Positions 19,592 to 28,151 of a DNA stretch of 64,000 bases are shown here, piece by piece (position 1 is the first letter of the stretch; every line of letters starts with the position of its first letter). The notes under the pieces are model-generated. The model was not told the DNA's origin. It did no database searches and was given only the letters and a program-made list of their open reading frames with translations. The DNA is taken from the NCBI RefSeq assembly GCF_000744885.1, contig NZ_JQMV01000003.1, forward strand, positions 806,001-870,000, written 5' to 3'. Source of the DNA: Thermus amyloliquefaciens. GTDB lineage: Bacteria; Deinococcota; Deinococci; Deinococcales; Thermaceae. A program made the translations under genes and the position numbers.

Positions 19592-20860
19592 TCATTCCTC
19601 CAAGGCTTCCACCACCACCGTGGGCCCCCTCACCTCCACCACCCTTAAGGTGGTGCCCTTGGGCAGGAAACCCCGGTTAGCCACCACGTCGATGCGCTTG
19701 TTGCCGAAGCGGGCCACGCCCCCTGGCCTTAGGTCCGTGAGGGCCACCCCGATGGCCCCCACCTCCACCTCGTCCCCCGTGGCGTGTTCCGCGATGGTGC
19801 TTTCCAGCACCAAGGCCCTTGCCGGCCGGGTCCTGGGCAGGAAGCGAAAGACCAGGAGGAGGCCAAGGCCCAGGGCGATCACCGCGATGCCGATGACCAT
19901 GAGGGCGTTCTCCCCGAAGGTGAAGTACACGGAGGCCAGGATGGCCCCCACCCCAAGGGCGCCCGCGACGCCGAACCCGGGGAAGAGGAAGGCCTCCGCC
20001 AGGAGGAGGGCCACCCCCAGGAAGAAGAGGATGAGCTCAAAGGCCCCGGAAAGCCCCGCGAGCCACCCCCCTGCGAAGTAAAGGGCCAAAAAGGCCAGGC
20101 CCAAGGCCCCCATGACCCCAAACCCCGGGGTGAAAAGCTCCAGGAGGAGGAGCAAAAGCCCCAGGGCCAGGAGGAGCCCGGCCACGGTGGAGCTGGTCAG
20201 GAACCGGGCCACCTGCACCCTGGGGCCGGGTTCCAGCCTTTCCGTCTCCAGGGCGTAGCCCCCCTGGCGCAGGGCCTCCGCCAGGCTTCCCGCCTTAAAG
20301 TCCGCCACCTTCAGCTCCACCGCCTTGTCGGCGGAAAGGGTGAGGGGCTCCCCCTTGGCGGAGAGGCCGGGGATTTCCAGGCTGGGGTCCACCATGGCCT
20401 CGGCCAGCTCCACCGGCCTGCCCCGGGCTTCCGCCACGGCGCGGAACTTGCCCTTGAGGGCGGAGATGACCTTCTGGTCCGCCGCCTGGGGTTGCTGCAG
20501 GGGCAGGGCCACCACCGGCAGGGCCGCCCCGATCTCCGAGCCCGGGAGCATGGCGATCTGGCGGCAGGAGAGGGCGATGAGGGCCCCGGCGGAAAAGGCG
20601 TTCTGCACCACGGCCAGGGTGGGGAGGGGGGTTTGCAGGATCCGGTCGGAGATGCGGATGGCCGCGTCCACCCGGCCCCCGGGGGTGTCGATGAGGAAGG
20701 CCACCCCACTGGCCCCCTCCCGTTCGGCCCGGTCCAGGGCCTGCTCCACGAAGACGGCCAAGGCGGGGTCGATCTCCCCCTGGATGGGGACAAGGTAGGT
20801 CCTTCCCAGGGCTAGGGGAAGGAGGAGCAAAAGGGCAAGGAGCCTTTTCACCGCCCTCAT
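19592..20860 (-). CDS. NfeD-type membrane serine protease (ClpP/SppA-like)
   Basis: The 422-residue protein has a signal peptide ([13 protein letters not shown]), then a ClpP/SppA-class protease domain with [15 protein letters not shown] and the catalytic-serine segment [12 protein letters not shown]; a lysine in [15 protein letters not shown] is the likely partner in a Ser-Lys dyad. Four or more membrane helices follow, and a C-terminal NfeD OB-fold ([19 protein letters not shown]) faces the cytoplasm. The start at ATG 20860 gives a proper signal peptide; upstream in-frame codons do not. Adjacent floA is the typical partner, as in the PH1510-stomatin pair of Pyrococcus. Confidence 0.93.
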   Translation of the reverse strand: MRAVKRLLALLLLLPLALGRTYLVPIQGEIDPALAVFVEQALDRAEREGASGVAFLIDTPGGRVDAAIRISDRILQTPLPTLAVVQNAFSAGALIALSCRQIAMLPGSEIGAALPVVALPLQQPQAADQKVISALKGKFRAVAEARGRPVELAEAMVDPSLEIPGLSAKGEPLTLSADKAVELKVADFKAGSLAEALRQGGYALETERLEPGPRVQVARFLTSSTVAGLLLALGLLLLLLELFTPGFGVMGALGLAFLALYFAGGWLAGLSGAFELILFFLGVALLLAEAFLFPGFGVAGALGVGAILASVYFTFGENALMVIGIAVIALGLGLLLVFRFLPRTRPARALVLESTIAEHATGDEVEVGAIGVALTDLRPGGVARFGNKRIDVVANRGFLPKGTTLRVVEVRGPTVVVEALEE

Positions 20861-20870
20861 TCTATACGGC

Positions 20871-20899
20871 TTGGGCGGAGGAGTGTGGTGGGGTATCCT
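20871..20899 (+). promoter_or_regulatory. leaderless promoter of aroE
   Basis: TTGGGC (20871-20876), a 17-base spacer and TATCCT (20894-20899) precede the GTG start at 20907 by seven bases, so transcription should begin at or next to the start codon. Confidence 0.6.
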
Positions 20900-20906
20900 G
20901 AAGTCC

Positions 20907-21701
20907 GTGCTACGCCTGGCGGTGTTGGGCCATCCCATAGCCCATTCCCTCTCCCCGGCCATGCACCGGTACGCCCTGGGCTCCCTGGGCCTTAAGGGGA
21001 GCTATGAGGCCTGGGAAACCCCCCTCGAGGCCCTAAGGGACCGCCTGGAGCAGGTGCGCCAGGGCTACCGGGGCGTGAACCTCACCATTCCCCTTAAGGA
21101 GGCGGCCTTGCCCCTTCTGGACTGGGTCTCCCCCGAGGCCCGGGGCATAGGGGCGGTGAACACGGTGCTCTCCGTGGAGGGGAGGCTCTTGGGCTTCAAC
21201 ACCGATGCCCCGGGGTTCCTCCAGGCCCTCAGGGCCGGGGGGATCCCCCTGGAGGGCCCCGCCTTGGTCCTGGGGGCGGGAGGGGCGGGGCGGGCGGTGG
21301 CCTGGGCCTTGAGGGAGGTGGGCCTCGAGGTCTGGGTCTGGAACCGCACCGGGGAAAGGGCCTTGGCCCTGGCGGAGGCGTTTGGGTTGAGGGCCGTGCC
21401 CTTGGAGCGGGCTAAGGAGGCCCGGCTCCTGGTGAACGCCACCAGCGTGGGGTTGAAGGATCCGGGGGCCACGCCCTTGCCCCCGGAGTTCCTTCCGGCG
21501 GAGGGGGCGGCGGTGGACCTGGTCTACCGCCCCCTCTGGACCCGCTTTCTGCGCGAGGCCCAGGCCCGGGGGCTCAAGGTGCAGACCGGGCTTCCCATGC
21601 TGGCCTGGCAGGGGGCCTTGGCCTTCCGCATCTGGACGGGCTTCCTCCCCGATCCAAAGGGTATGGAGGAGGCGGCCCGCCAGGCCCTGGGGGAGGGGTG
21701 A
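20907..21701 (+). CDS. aroE: shikimate dehydrogenase
   Basis: AroE reduces 3-dehydroshikimate to shikimate with NADPH in aromatic amino acid synthesis. The 264-residue protein opens with LGHPIAHSLSPAMHRYAL (substrate-binding serines), has NLTIPLKEAALP with the catalytic lysine, GAVNTV, NTDAPGFLQAL, the dinucleotide loop GAGGAGRAVAWAL and the NADP-preferring NRTGERA. The GTG at 20907 is chosen because it aligns with the family N terminus (LRLAVLGHP) and sits seven bases after a -10 box. It is divergent from the nfeD-like gene and immediately followed by yigZ. Confidence 0.95.
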   Translation: MLRLAVLGHPIAHSLSPAMHRYALGSLGLKGSYEAWETPLEALRDRLEQVRQGYRGVNLTIPLKEAALPLLDWVSPEARGIGAVNTVLSVEGRLLGFNTDAPGFLQALRAGGIPLEGPALVLGAGGAGRAVAWALREVGLEVWVWNRTGERALALAEAFGLRAVPLERAKEARLLVNATSVGLKDPGATPLPPEFLPAEGAAVDLVYRPLWTRFLREAQARGLKVQTGLPMLAWQGALAFRIWTGFLPDPKGMEEAARQALGEG

Positions 21702-22281
21702 ATGGCCTACACCCTGGCGGCCCCGGTGGTCCATGAGGAGATCATCCAGAAGAGCCGCTTCCTCGCCAAGGCGGCCCCGGTGGCCTCGGAGGAGGAGGCC
21801 TTGGCCTTCTTGGCGGCCAACCGCGAACCCCAGGCCACCCACAACTGCTATGCCTACAAACTGGGCCAGCTGTACCGGTTTTCCGACGACGGCGAGCCCA
21901 CGGGCACCGCGGGCAAGCCCATCCTCCACGCCATTGAGGCCCAGGGGCTGGATGGGGTGGTGGTCCTGGTGGTGCGCTATTTCGGCGGGGTCAAGCTGGG
22001 GGCGGGGGCCTGGTGCGGGCCTACGGGGGGTGGCGGCGGAGGCCCTGAGGCGGGCGCCCAAGGTGCCCTTGGTGGACTGGGTGGAGGTGCGCTTCCTTGT
22101 GCCTTTCCCCGAGGTGGGCCGGGTGCACGGGCTCCTCAAGGCCCGCGGCCTTGCGGCGAAGGAGGGCTATGGGCCCGAGGGGGTGCTCTTTGCCCTGCGC
22201 CTTCCGGAAGGGGAGAGGGAGGCCTTTTTGCGGGCGCTTTTGGACCTGACCCGGGGCCAGGCCCGGGTGGAGAACCCTTAG
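21702..22281 (+). CDS. yigZ: YigZ/IMPACT family protein (apparent one-base frameshift)
   Basis: The IMPACT/UPF0029 family has an ancient fold related to EF-G domain IV; its bacterial role is unclear. The first part ([60 protein letters not shown]) is intact. Just after this, at the five-G run 22004-22008, the frame is lost: restoring one G gives the expected [19 protein letters not shown] and continues to the stop at 22281, about 193 residues, including the usual C-terminal ferredoxin-like domain. As written, the frame instead runs on to 22439. A base-calling error is likelier than a real mutation. Confidence 0.85.
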
Positions 22282-22282
22282 C

Positions 22283-24783
22283 ATGGAGGCGATGCTGCCC
22301 CTCTTTGAACCCAAGGGCCGCCTCCTCCTGGTGGACGGCCACCACCTGGCCTACCGCACCTTTTTCGCCCTCAAGGGCCTCACCACCAGCCGCGGCGAGC
22401 CCGTGCAGGCGGTTTACGGCTTCGCCAAAAGCCTTTTGAAGGCGCTCAAGGAAGACGGGGACGTGGTGGTGGTGGTTTTTGACGCCAAGGCCCCCTCCTT
22501 CCGCCACCAGGCCTACGAGGCCTACAAGGCGGGCCGGGCCCCCACCCCCGAGGATTTTCCCCGGCAGCTTGCCCTCATCAAGGAGCTGGTGGACCTTTTG
22601 GGGCTTGCCCGCCTCGAGGTCCCGGGCTTTGAGGCGGACGATGTCCTGGCCACCCTGGCCAAGAAGGCGGAGGCGGAAGGCTACGAGGTGCGCATCCTCA
22701 CCGCGGACCGGGACCTTTACCAGCTCCTTTCGGACCGCATCTCCATCCTGCACCCCGAGGGGTACCTGATCACCCCGGAATGGCTTTGGCAAAAGTACGG
22801 GCTTACGCCCTCCCAGTGGGTGGACTACCGGGCCCTTTCTGGGGACCCTTCCGACAACATCCCCGGGGTCAAGGGGATCGGGGAGAAGACCGCCGCCAAG
22901 CTGATCCGGGAGTGGGGAAGCCTGGAAAACCTCCTGCGGCACCTGGACCAGGTGAAACCCGCCTCGGTGCGGGAAAAGATCCTCAACCACATGGAGGACC
23001 TGAGGCTTTCCCTGGAGCTTTCCCGGGTCCGCACGGACCTGCCCCTCCAGGTGGACTTCGCCCGGCGCCGGGAGCCCGACCGGGAGGGGCTCAAGGCCTT
23101 TTTGGAAAGGCTGGAGTTCGGAAGCCTGCTCCACGAGTTTGGCCTTCTGGAAAGCCCCAAGGCGGCGGAGGAGGCCCCCTGGCCACCTCCTAAAGGGGCC
23201 TTCGTGGGCTTCCTTCTCTCCCGCCCCGAGCCCATGTGGGCGGAGCTCCTGGCCTTGGCCGCGGCCTCGGGGGGCGGGTCTACCGGGCCCCAAGCCCCTG
23301 GGCGGCCCTCCAGGAGCTGGGGGAGGCCCGGGGCCTCTTGGCCAAGGACCTGGCGGTTTTGGCCCTGCGGGAGGGCATCTCCTTGGTGCCTGGGGACGAT
23401 CCCATGCTCCTCGCCTACCTCCTGGACCCCTCCAACACCGCCCCCGAGGGGGTGGCCCGGCGCTACGGGGGGGAGTGGACGGGGGAGGCGGGGGAGCAGG
23501 CCCTCCTCGCCGAAAGGCTCTACGCCAACCTCCGGGAGCGGCTAAAGGGGGAGGAGCGGCTTCTTTGGCTTTACGAGGAGGTGGAAAAACCCCTTTCCCG
23601 GGTCCTGGCCCACATGGAGGCCACGGGGGTGCGGCTGGATGTGGCCTACCTGAAGGCCCTTTCCCTGGAGGTGGAGGCGGAATTGAGGCGCCTCGAGGAG
23701 GAGGTCTTCCGCCTGGCGGGGCACCCTTTCAACCTGAACTCCCGCGACCAGCTGGAGAAGGTGCTCTTTGACGAGCTCGGGCTTCCCGCCATCGGCAAGA
23801 CGGAGAAGACGGGCAAGCGCTCCACCAGCGCCGCGGTCTTGGAGGCCCTGAGGCATGTCCACCCCATCGTGGAGCACATCCTGCAGTACCGGGAGCTGGC
23901 CAAGCTGAAGGGCACCTACATCGACCCCCTGCCCGCCCTGGTCCACCCCAAGACGGGCCGGCTCCACACCCGCTTCAACCAGACCGCCACCGCCACGGGG
24001 AGGCTATCCAGCTCCGACCCCAACCTGCAGAACATCCCCGTGCGCACCCCCTTGGGCCAGCGGATCCGCCGGGCCTTCGTCGCCGAGGAGGGGTGGGTGT
24101 TGGTGGCCCTGGACTACAGCCAAATAGAGCTCCGGGTCCTGGCCCACCTCTCCGGGGACGAGAACCTCATCCGGGTCTTCCAGGAGGGGCAGGACATCCA
24201 CACCCAGACGGCCAGCTGGATGTTCGGCGTGCCCCCCGAGGCCGTGGACTCCCTCATGCGCCGGGCGGCCAAGACCATCAACTTCGGGGTGCTCTATGGC
24301 ATGTCCGCCCACCGGCTTTCGGGGGAGCTCGCCATCCCTTACGAGGAGGCGGTGGCCTTCATTGAGCGCTACTTCCAAAGCTACCCCAAGGTGCGGGCCT
24401 GGATTGAAAGGACCCTGGCGGAGGGGCGGGAGCGGGGCTATGTGGAAACCCTCTTTGGTCGCAGGCGCTACGTCCCCGACCTCACCTCCCGGGTGAAGAG
24501 CGTGCGGGAGGCTGCCGAGCGCATGGCCTTCAACATGCCGGTGCAAGGCACCGCCGCCGACCTGATGAAGCTGGCCATGGTGAAGCTCTTTCCCAGGCTG
24601 GGGGAGCTGGGGGCCAGGATGCTTTTGCAGGTGCACGACGAGCTGGTCCTCGAGGCGCCCAAGGACCGGGCGGAGGAGGTGGCCCAGGAGGCCAAGCGGA
24701 TCATGGAGGGGGTGTGGCCCCTCAAGGTGCCCCTGGAGGTGGAGGTGGGCATGGGGGAGGACTGGCTTGCCGCCAAGGGCTAG
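22283..24783 (+). CDS. polA: DNA polymerase I, Taq type (apparent one-base frameshift)
   Basis: This is a close relative of Taq polymerase, 833 residues once repaired against 832 in Taq. It has the 5'-nuclease domain ([44 protein letters not shown]), a vestigial 3'-5' exonuclease-like domain lacking catalytic acids, and the polymerase domain with motif [14 protein letters not shown], motif [15 protein letters not shown] and motif C VHDELV. The frame breaks at the six-G run 23269-23274: adding one G joins LALAAASGG to [15 protein letters not shown]. As read, the gene splits into 22283-23545 and a downstream frame. The start is two bases after the yigZ stop. Confidence 0.95.
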
Positions 24784-24882
24784 GCGTCCCTGCAGGAGGC
24801 CCTCCCTGGGGTTCTGGTGGCGGCGGCCCACCCTGGCTTATCCCTTCCTTCCGGGGCAGGAGGGCTTGGCCGCCCCCAGGCT

Positions 24883-24911
24883 TTCGGAAAAGGCGGGCAG
24901 GCGCGTATAGT
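24883..24911 (+). promoter_or_regulatory. leaderless promoter of glmM
   Basis: TATAGT (24906-24911) ends seven bases before the glmM ATG and is preceded, with a 17-base spacer, by TTCGGA (24883-24888). There is no SD before the ATG, which fits a leaderless transcript. Confidence 0.55.
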
Positions 24912-24918
24912 CTTTCCC

Positions 24919-26220
24919 ATGAGGCGCTACTTCGGCACCGACGGGGTGCGGGGGGAGGCGGGCAAGCCCCCCCTCACCCCGGAGTTCGTCCTCAGGCTGG
25001 GCCAGGCGGCGGGGGCCCATCTCCGCCGGGGGAGCCCCAGGCCGGTGGTGCTCCTGGCCAAGGACACCCGGGAGTCCAGCGACCTTTTGGAGGCCGCCTT
25101 GGCCGCGGGGCTCATGAGCCAGGGGGTGCGGGTGGAGCACCTGGGGGTCCTGCCCACCCCCGGGCTCGCCTACCTGACCCGGCACCTCCAGGCCAGTGCC
25201 GGGGCCATGATCTCCGCCAGCCACAACCCCTACCAGGACAACGGCATCAAGTTCTTTGGCCCAGAGGGGGAGAAGCTTCCCGACCCCGTGGAGGAGGAGA
25301 TTGAGGCCCTCTTGGAGGAGGAGCACCCCACCCGGGGCATCGGCACCGTGGGGGACTTCCGGGAGGCGGAAAGGATGTACCTGGACTTCCTCCTGGCCCA
25401 CGCCCCGGACCTTTCGGGCCTTCGGGTGGGCCTGGACCTGGCCCACGGGGCCACCTACCGCATAGGCCCCAGGCTCTTCCAGCGGGCGGGGGCCGAGGTG
25501 ATGGCCTTCTTCAACACCCCGGACGGGCGGAACATCAACAAGGCCTGCGGCTCCACCCACCCCGAGGCCTTGAGCCGCTTCGTGGTGGAGCTGGGCCTGG
25601 ACCTGGGGATCGCCTTTGACGGGGATGGGGACCGGGTGCAGTTCATAGACCGGAAGGGGCGCCTTTTCCACGGGGACCACATCCTTTACCTGGCCGCCTT
25701 GGCCTATGGGGAAAAGGGGGTGGTGGGCACGGTGATGAGCAACATGGGCCTCGAGGTGGCCCTGAGGGAAAAGGGCCTTGGCTTCCACCGGGCGGCGGTG
25801 GGGGACCGGTACGTGCTGGAGGCGATGAAGGCAAAGGGGCTTTACTTGGGCGGGGAGCCCTCGGGGCACGTGATCTTTCTCCGGCACCACACCACGGGGG
25901 ATGGGCTCCTCACCGCCCTCCTCACCCTGAAGGCCCTGAAGGCCCTGGGGGGGGACCTGGCCGAATGGTACGAGGCCTTGCCCATGTACCCCCAGGTGCT
26001 TTTGAACGTGCGGGTTTCCGACAAGAACCGGGTCATGGCCCATCCCCGCCTCGAGGAGGCGGTGCGGGCGGCGGAGGCACGCCTTGGGGGGTTCGGCCGG
26101 GTGAACGTGCGCCCCTCGGGCACCGAGCCTGTGGTGCGGGTGATGGTGGAGGCCAAGGAGGGGGCGGAGGAGCTGGCCAGGGAGCTGGCCGATCTGGTGG
26201 CCCGCCTGGACCGGGAGTAA
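24919..26220 (+). CDS. glmM: phosphoglucosamine mutase
   Basis: GlmM converts glucosamine 6-phosphate to glucosamine 1-phosphate for peptidoglycan precursors. The 433-residue protein begins RRYFGTDGVRGEAG, has the phosphoserine active-site loop GAMISASHNPYQDNGIKFFG, the magnesium loop FDGDGDRVQFID, the sugar-binding GGEPSGHVIF and the C-terminal phosphate loop VRPSGTEPVVRVMVEA. ATG 24919 is chosen over the longer ORF because it matches the family N terminus and lies right after a -10 box. rbfA follows with a seven-base gap. Confidence 0.95.
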   Translation: MRRYFGTDGVRGEAGKPPLTPEFVLRLGQAAGAHLRRGSPRPVVLLAKDTRESSDLLEAALAAGLMSQGVRVEHLGVLPTPGLAYLTRHLQASAGAMISASHNPYQDNGIKFFGPEGEKLPDPVEEEIEALLEEEHPTRGIGTVGDFREAERMYLDFLLAHAPDLSGLRVGLDLAHGATYRIGPRLFQRAGAEVMAFFNTPDGRNINKACGSTHPEALSRFVVELGLDLGIAFDGDGDRVQFIDRKGRLFHGDHILYLAALAYGEKGVVGTVMSNMGLEVALREKGLGFHRAAVGDRYVLEAMKAKGLYLGGEPSGHVIFLRHHTTGDGLLTALLTLKALKALGGDLAEWYEALPMYPQVLLNVRVSDKNRVMAHPRLEEAVRAAEARLGGFGRVNVRPSGTEPVVRVMVEAKEGAEELARELADLVARLDRE

Positions 26221-26227
26221 GCTGAAG

Positions 26228-26509
26228 GTGGTGAGTTACGGAAGGGCCCACCTGGAGGAGCGCCTCAAGCGGGCGCTGGCCGAGGCCATCCATGGCCTGG
26301 AGGACCCCCGGCTTTTCCTCCTCACCGTGGAGGCGGTGCGCCTTTCCCCGGATGGCCGGGTGCTCACGGTGTACGTGGAGGCCTTCCAGGAGGAGGAAAA
26401 GGCGCTTTCGGCCCTGGAGCACGCAAAGCCCCGCCTCCTGGGGGCCGTGGCCCGGAAGGTGCGGATGCGCCACCTGCCCCGGTTGGAGTTCCTGCCGTGG
26501 AGAGCCTGA
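26228..26509 (+). CDS. rbfA: ribosome-binding factor A
   Basis: RbfA is a KH-fold 30S maturation factor needed for 16S rRNA 5' processing, especially at low temperature. The 93-residue protein matches Thermus RbfA throughout: GRAHLEERLKRALAEAIHGL, EDPRLFLLTVEAVRLSPDG, YVEAFQEEEKALSAL and the basic C terminus RKVRMRHLPRLEFLP. The start codon is GTG at 26228 or 26231. In many bacteria rbfA follows infB, but here it is about 24 kb away behind glmM. Its end overlaps the next thioesterase gene by 13 bases. Confidence 0.93.
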   Translation: MVSYGRAHLEERLKRALAEAIHGLEDPRLFLLTVEAVRLSPDGRVLTVYVEAFQEEEKALSALEHAKPRLLGAVARKVRMRHLPRLEFLPWRA

Positions 26510-26895
26510 CCCGGATCAAGGTGCGCTACGCGGAGACCGACCAGATGGGGGTGGTGCACCACTCCGTCTATGCCGTCTACCTGGAGGCCGCCCGGGTGGA
26601 CTTCTTGGAAAAGGCGGGGCTTCCCTACCACCGGGTGGAGGCCCGGGGGGTCTTCTTCCCCGTGGTGGAGCTGGGGCTTACCTTCCGCGCCCCAGCCCGC
26701 TTCGGGGAGGAGGTCTGGGTGCGCACCTGGCTGGAGCGGCTTTCCCGGCGGGACCTCACCTTCCGCTACCGGGTGGAGCGGGAAGGGGTCCTTTTGGCGG
26801 AGGGCTTCACCCGCCACCTTTGCCAGGTGGGGGAGAGGGCCGGGCGCATCCCCGAGGACATCTACCAGACCTTGAGTGTGCTACACTTAGGGTAG
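26497..26895 (+). CDS. YbgC-type acyl-CoA thioesterase (4HBT hotdog fold)
   Basis: A 132-residue single-hotdog thioesterase. The catalytic motif VRYAETDQMGVVHHSVYAVYLEAAR is the 4HBT signature with the catalytic Asp in ETDQMG, followed by FFPVVELGLTFRAPARFGEEV and a conserved C terminus. The family hydrolyses short- or medium-chain acyl-CoA and some members associate with the Tol-Pal system or acyl carrier protein; no tol genes are present here. GTG 26497 is the start, 13 bases inside rbfA, so translation is coupled. The specific substrate is unknown. Confidence 0.88.
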   Translation: MESLTRIKVRYAETDQMGVVHHSVYAVYLEAARVDFLEKAGLPYHRVEARGVFFPVVELGLTFRAPARFGEEVWVRTWLERLSRRDLTFRYRVEREGVLLAEGFTRHLCQVGERAGRIPEDIYQTLSVLHLG

Positions 26896-26905
26896 CGTTT
26901 TGGGC

Positions 26906-28150
26906 ATGAGCCACGACCCCTTTACCCTCTTTGAGCGCCACATCAATCCCGGCTTGGCAGGCTTGCTCCGCTTCACCGGTCTGGACCGGGTGGAGTCCCA
27001 TGCGGAAGGCCCCTACGTTTGGGACACCACGGGCAAGCGCTACCTGGACTTTTTGGGCCTATACGGCACCCTGAACCTGGGCCACCGCCACCCCAAGGTG
27101 GTGGAGGCGGTGAAGCGGCAGCTGGACCGCATGCCCATGTCCGTCAGGGTGCTGGTGTCCGAGCCCACGGCCCGCCTGGCCGCCAAGCTGGCCGAGATCA
27201 CCCCGGAGGGCTTGGAGATGGTCTTCTTCGGCAACTCCGGGGCGGAGGCGGTGGAGGCGGCCATCAAGCTGGCCCGGGCCTACACGGGCAAGCCCGGCAT
27301 CGTCACCACCCAGGGGGGCTTCCACGGCAAGACCCTGGGGGCCCTTTCCCTCACCCCCAAGCCCGAGTACCAGGACCCGGCCAAGCCCCTGGTGCCGGGG
27401 GTGAAGGTGGTGCCCTACGGGGACCTGGAGGCCTTGGAAGCGGCCATAGATGAGGAAACGGCCGCGGTGATCGTGGAGCCCATCCAGGGGGAGGGGGGCA
27501 TCCGGGTGCCCCCGGAGGGTTACCTCAAGGGGGTGCGGGAGCTCACCCGGGCGAAGGGGGTGCTCATGATCGCCGACGAGGTGCAGACCGGCCTCGGGCG
27601 CACGGGCAGGCTCTTCGGGGTGGACTGGGAGGGGGTGGCCCCCGACCTCATGACCCTGGCCAAGGCCCTGGGGGGCGGGGTGATGCCCATCGGGGCCTGC
27701 GTGGGGCGGAGGGAGGTGTTTGAGGTCTTCAAGGCCAACCCCCTTTACCACTCCTCCACCTTTGGCGGCAACCCCCTGGCGGCGGCGGCGGCCTTGGCGG
27801 CCATTGAGGTGACCCTCGAGGAGAACCTGCCGCAAAGGGCCCTGGAGATGGGGGGCCACCTCATGGAGGGGCTAAAGGCCCTCAAGGCCCAGTACCCCCA
27901 CCTGATTGAGGACGTGCGGGGCAGGGGGCTGATGCTGGGCGTGGAGTTTACGGATGCCGACATCGGCGCCCTGGTGGTGGCGGAGCTGGCCGAAAGGGGG
28001 GTGATCACCGCCTTCGGGCTCAACAACCCCAAGGTGGTGCGCCTCGAGCCCCCCCTCATCATCGGCAAGGAGCATGTGGACGAGGCCCTTTCCGCCTTCT
28101 CGGAGAGCCTGAAGGCCACGGAGAAGGCCCTGGAGGGCCTCCTAGGATAG
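26906..28150 (+). CDS. class III PLP-dependent aminotransferase
   Basis: A 414-residue fold-type I aminotransferase of class III, the family of ornithine, acetylornithine, 4-aminobutyrate and putrescine aminotransferases. It has the phosphate-binding FFGNSGAEAVEAAIKLARAYTG, TTQGGFHGKTLGALSLT, the EPIQGEGGIRVPPEGYLKG motif, ADEVQTGLGRTGRLF and the PLP lysine in MTLAKALGGGVMPIGA. Sequence resembles putrescine or acetylornithine types but I cannot assign the substrate. ATG 26906 is preferred; an in-frame TTG at 26900 is possible. It ends one base before the rnr start. Confidence 0.88.
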   Translation: MSHDPFTLFERHINPGLAGLLRFTGLDRVESHAEGPYVWDTTGKRYLDFLGLYGTLNLGHRHPKVVEAVKRQLDRMPMSVRVLVSEPTARLAAKLAEITPEGLEMVFFGNSGAEAVEAAIKLARAYTGKPGIVTTQGGFHGKTLGALSLTPKPEYQDPAKPLVPGVKVVPYGDLEALEAAIDEETAAVIVEPIQGEGGIRVPPEGYLKGVRELTRAKGVLMIADEVQTGLGRTGRLFGVDWEGVAPDLMTLAKALGGGVMPIGACVGRREVFEVFKANPLYHSSTFGGNPLAAAAALAAIEVTLEENLPQRALEMGGHLMEGLKALKAQYPHLIEDVRGRGLMLGVEFTDADIGALVVAELAERGVITAFGLNNPKVVRLEPPLIIGKEHVDEALSAFSESLKATEKALEGLLG

Positions 28151-28151
28151 A

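Noticed and set aside
23236..24783. A separate Klenow-like polymerase gene
   Set aside because: Adding a single G at 23269-23274 joins it to the upstream 5'-nuclease frame with perfect family alignment, so one gene is the better reading.
24838..26043. Minus-strand ORF opposite glmM
   Set aside because: GlmM motifs are complete on the plus strand; the antisense has no recognisable domain.
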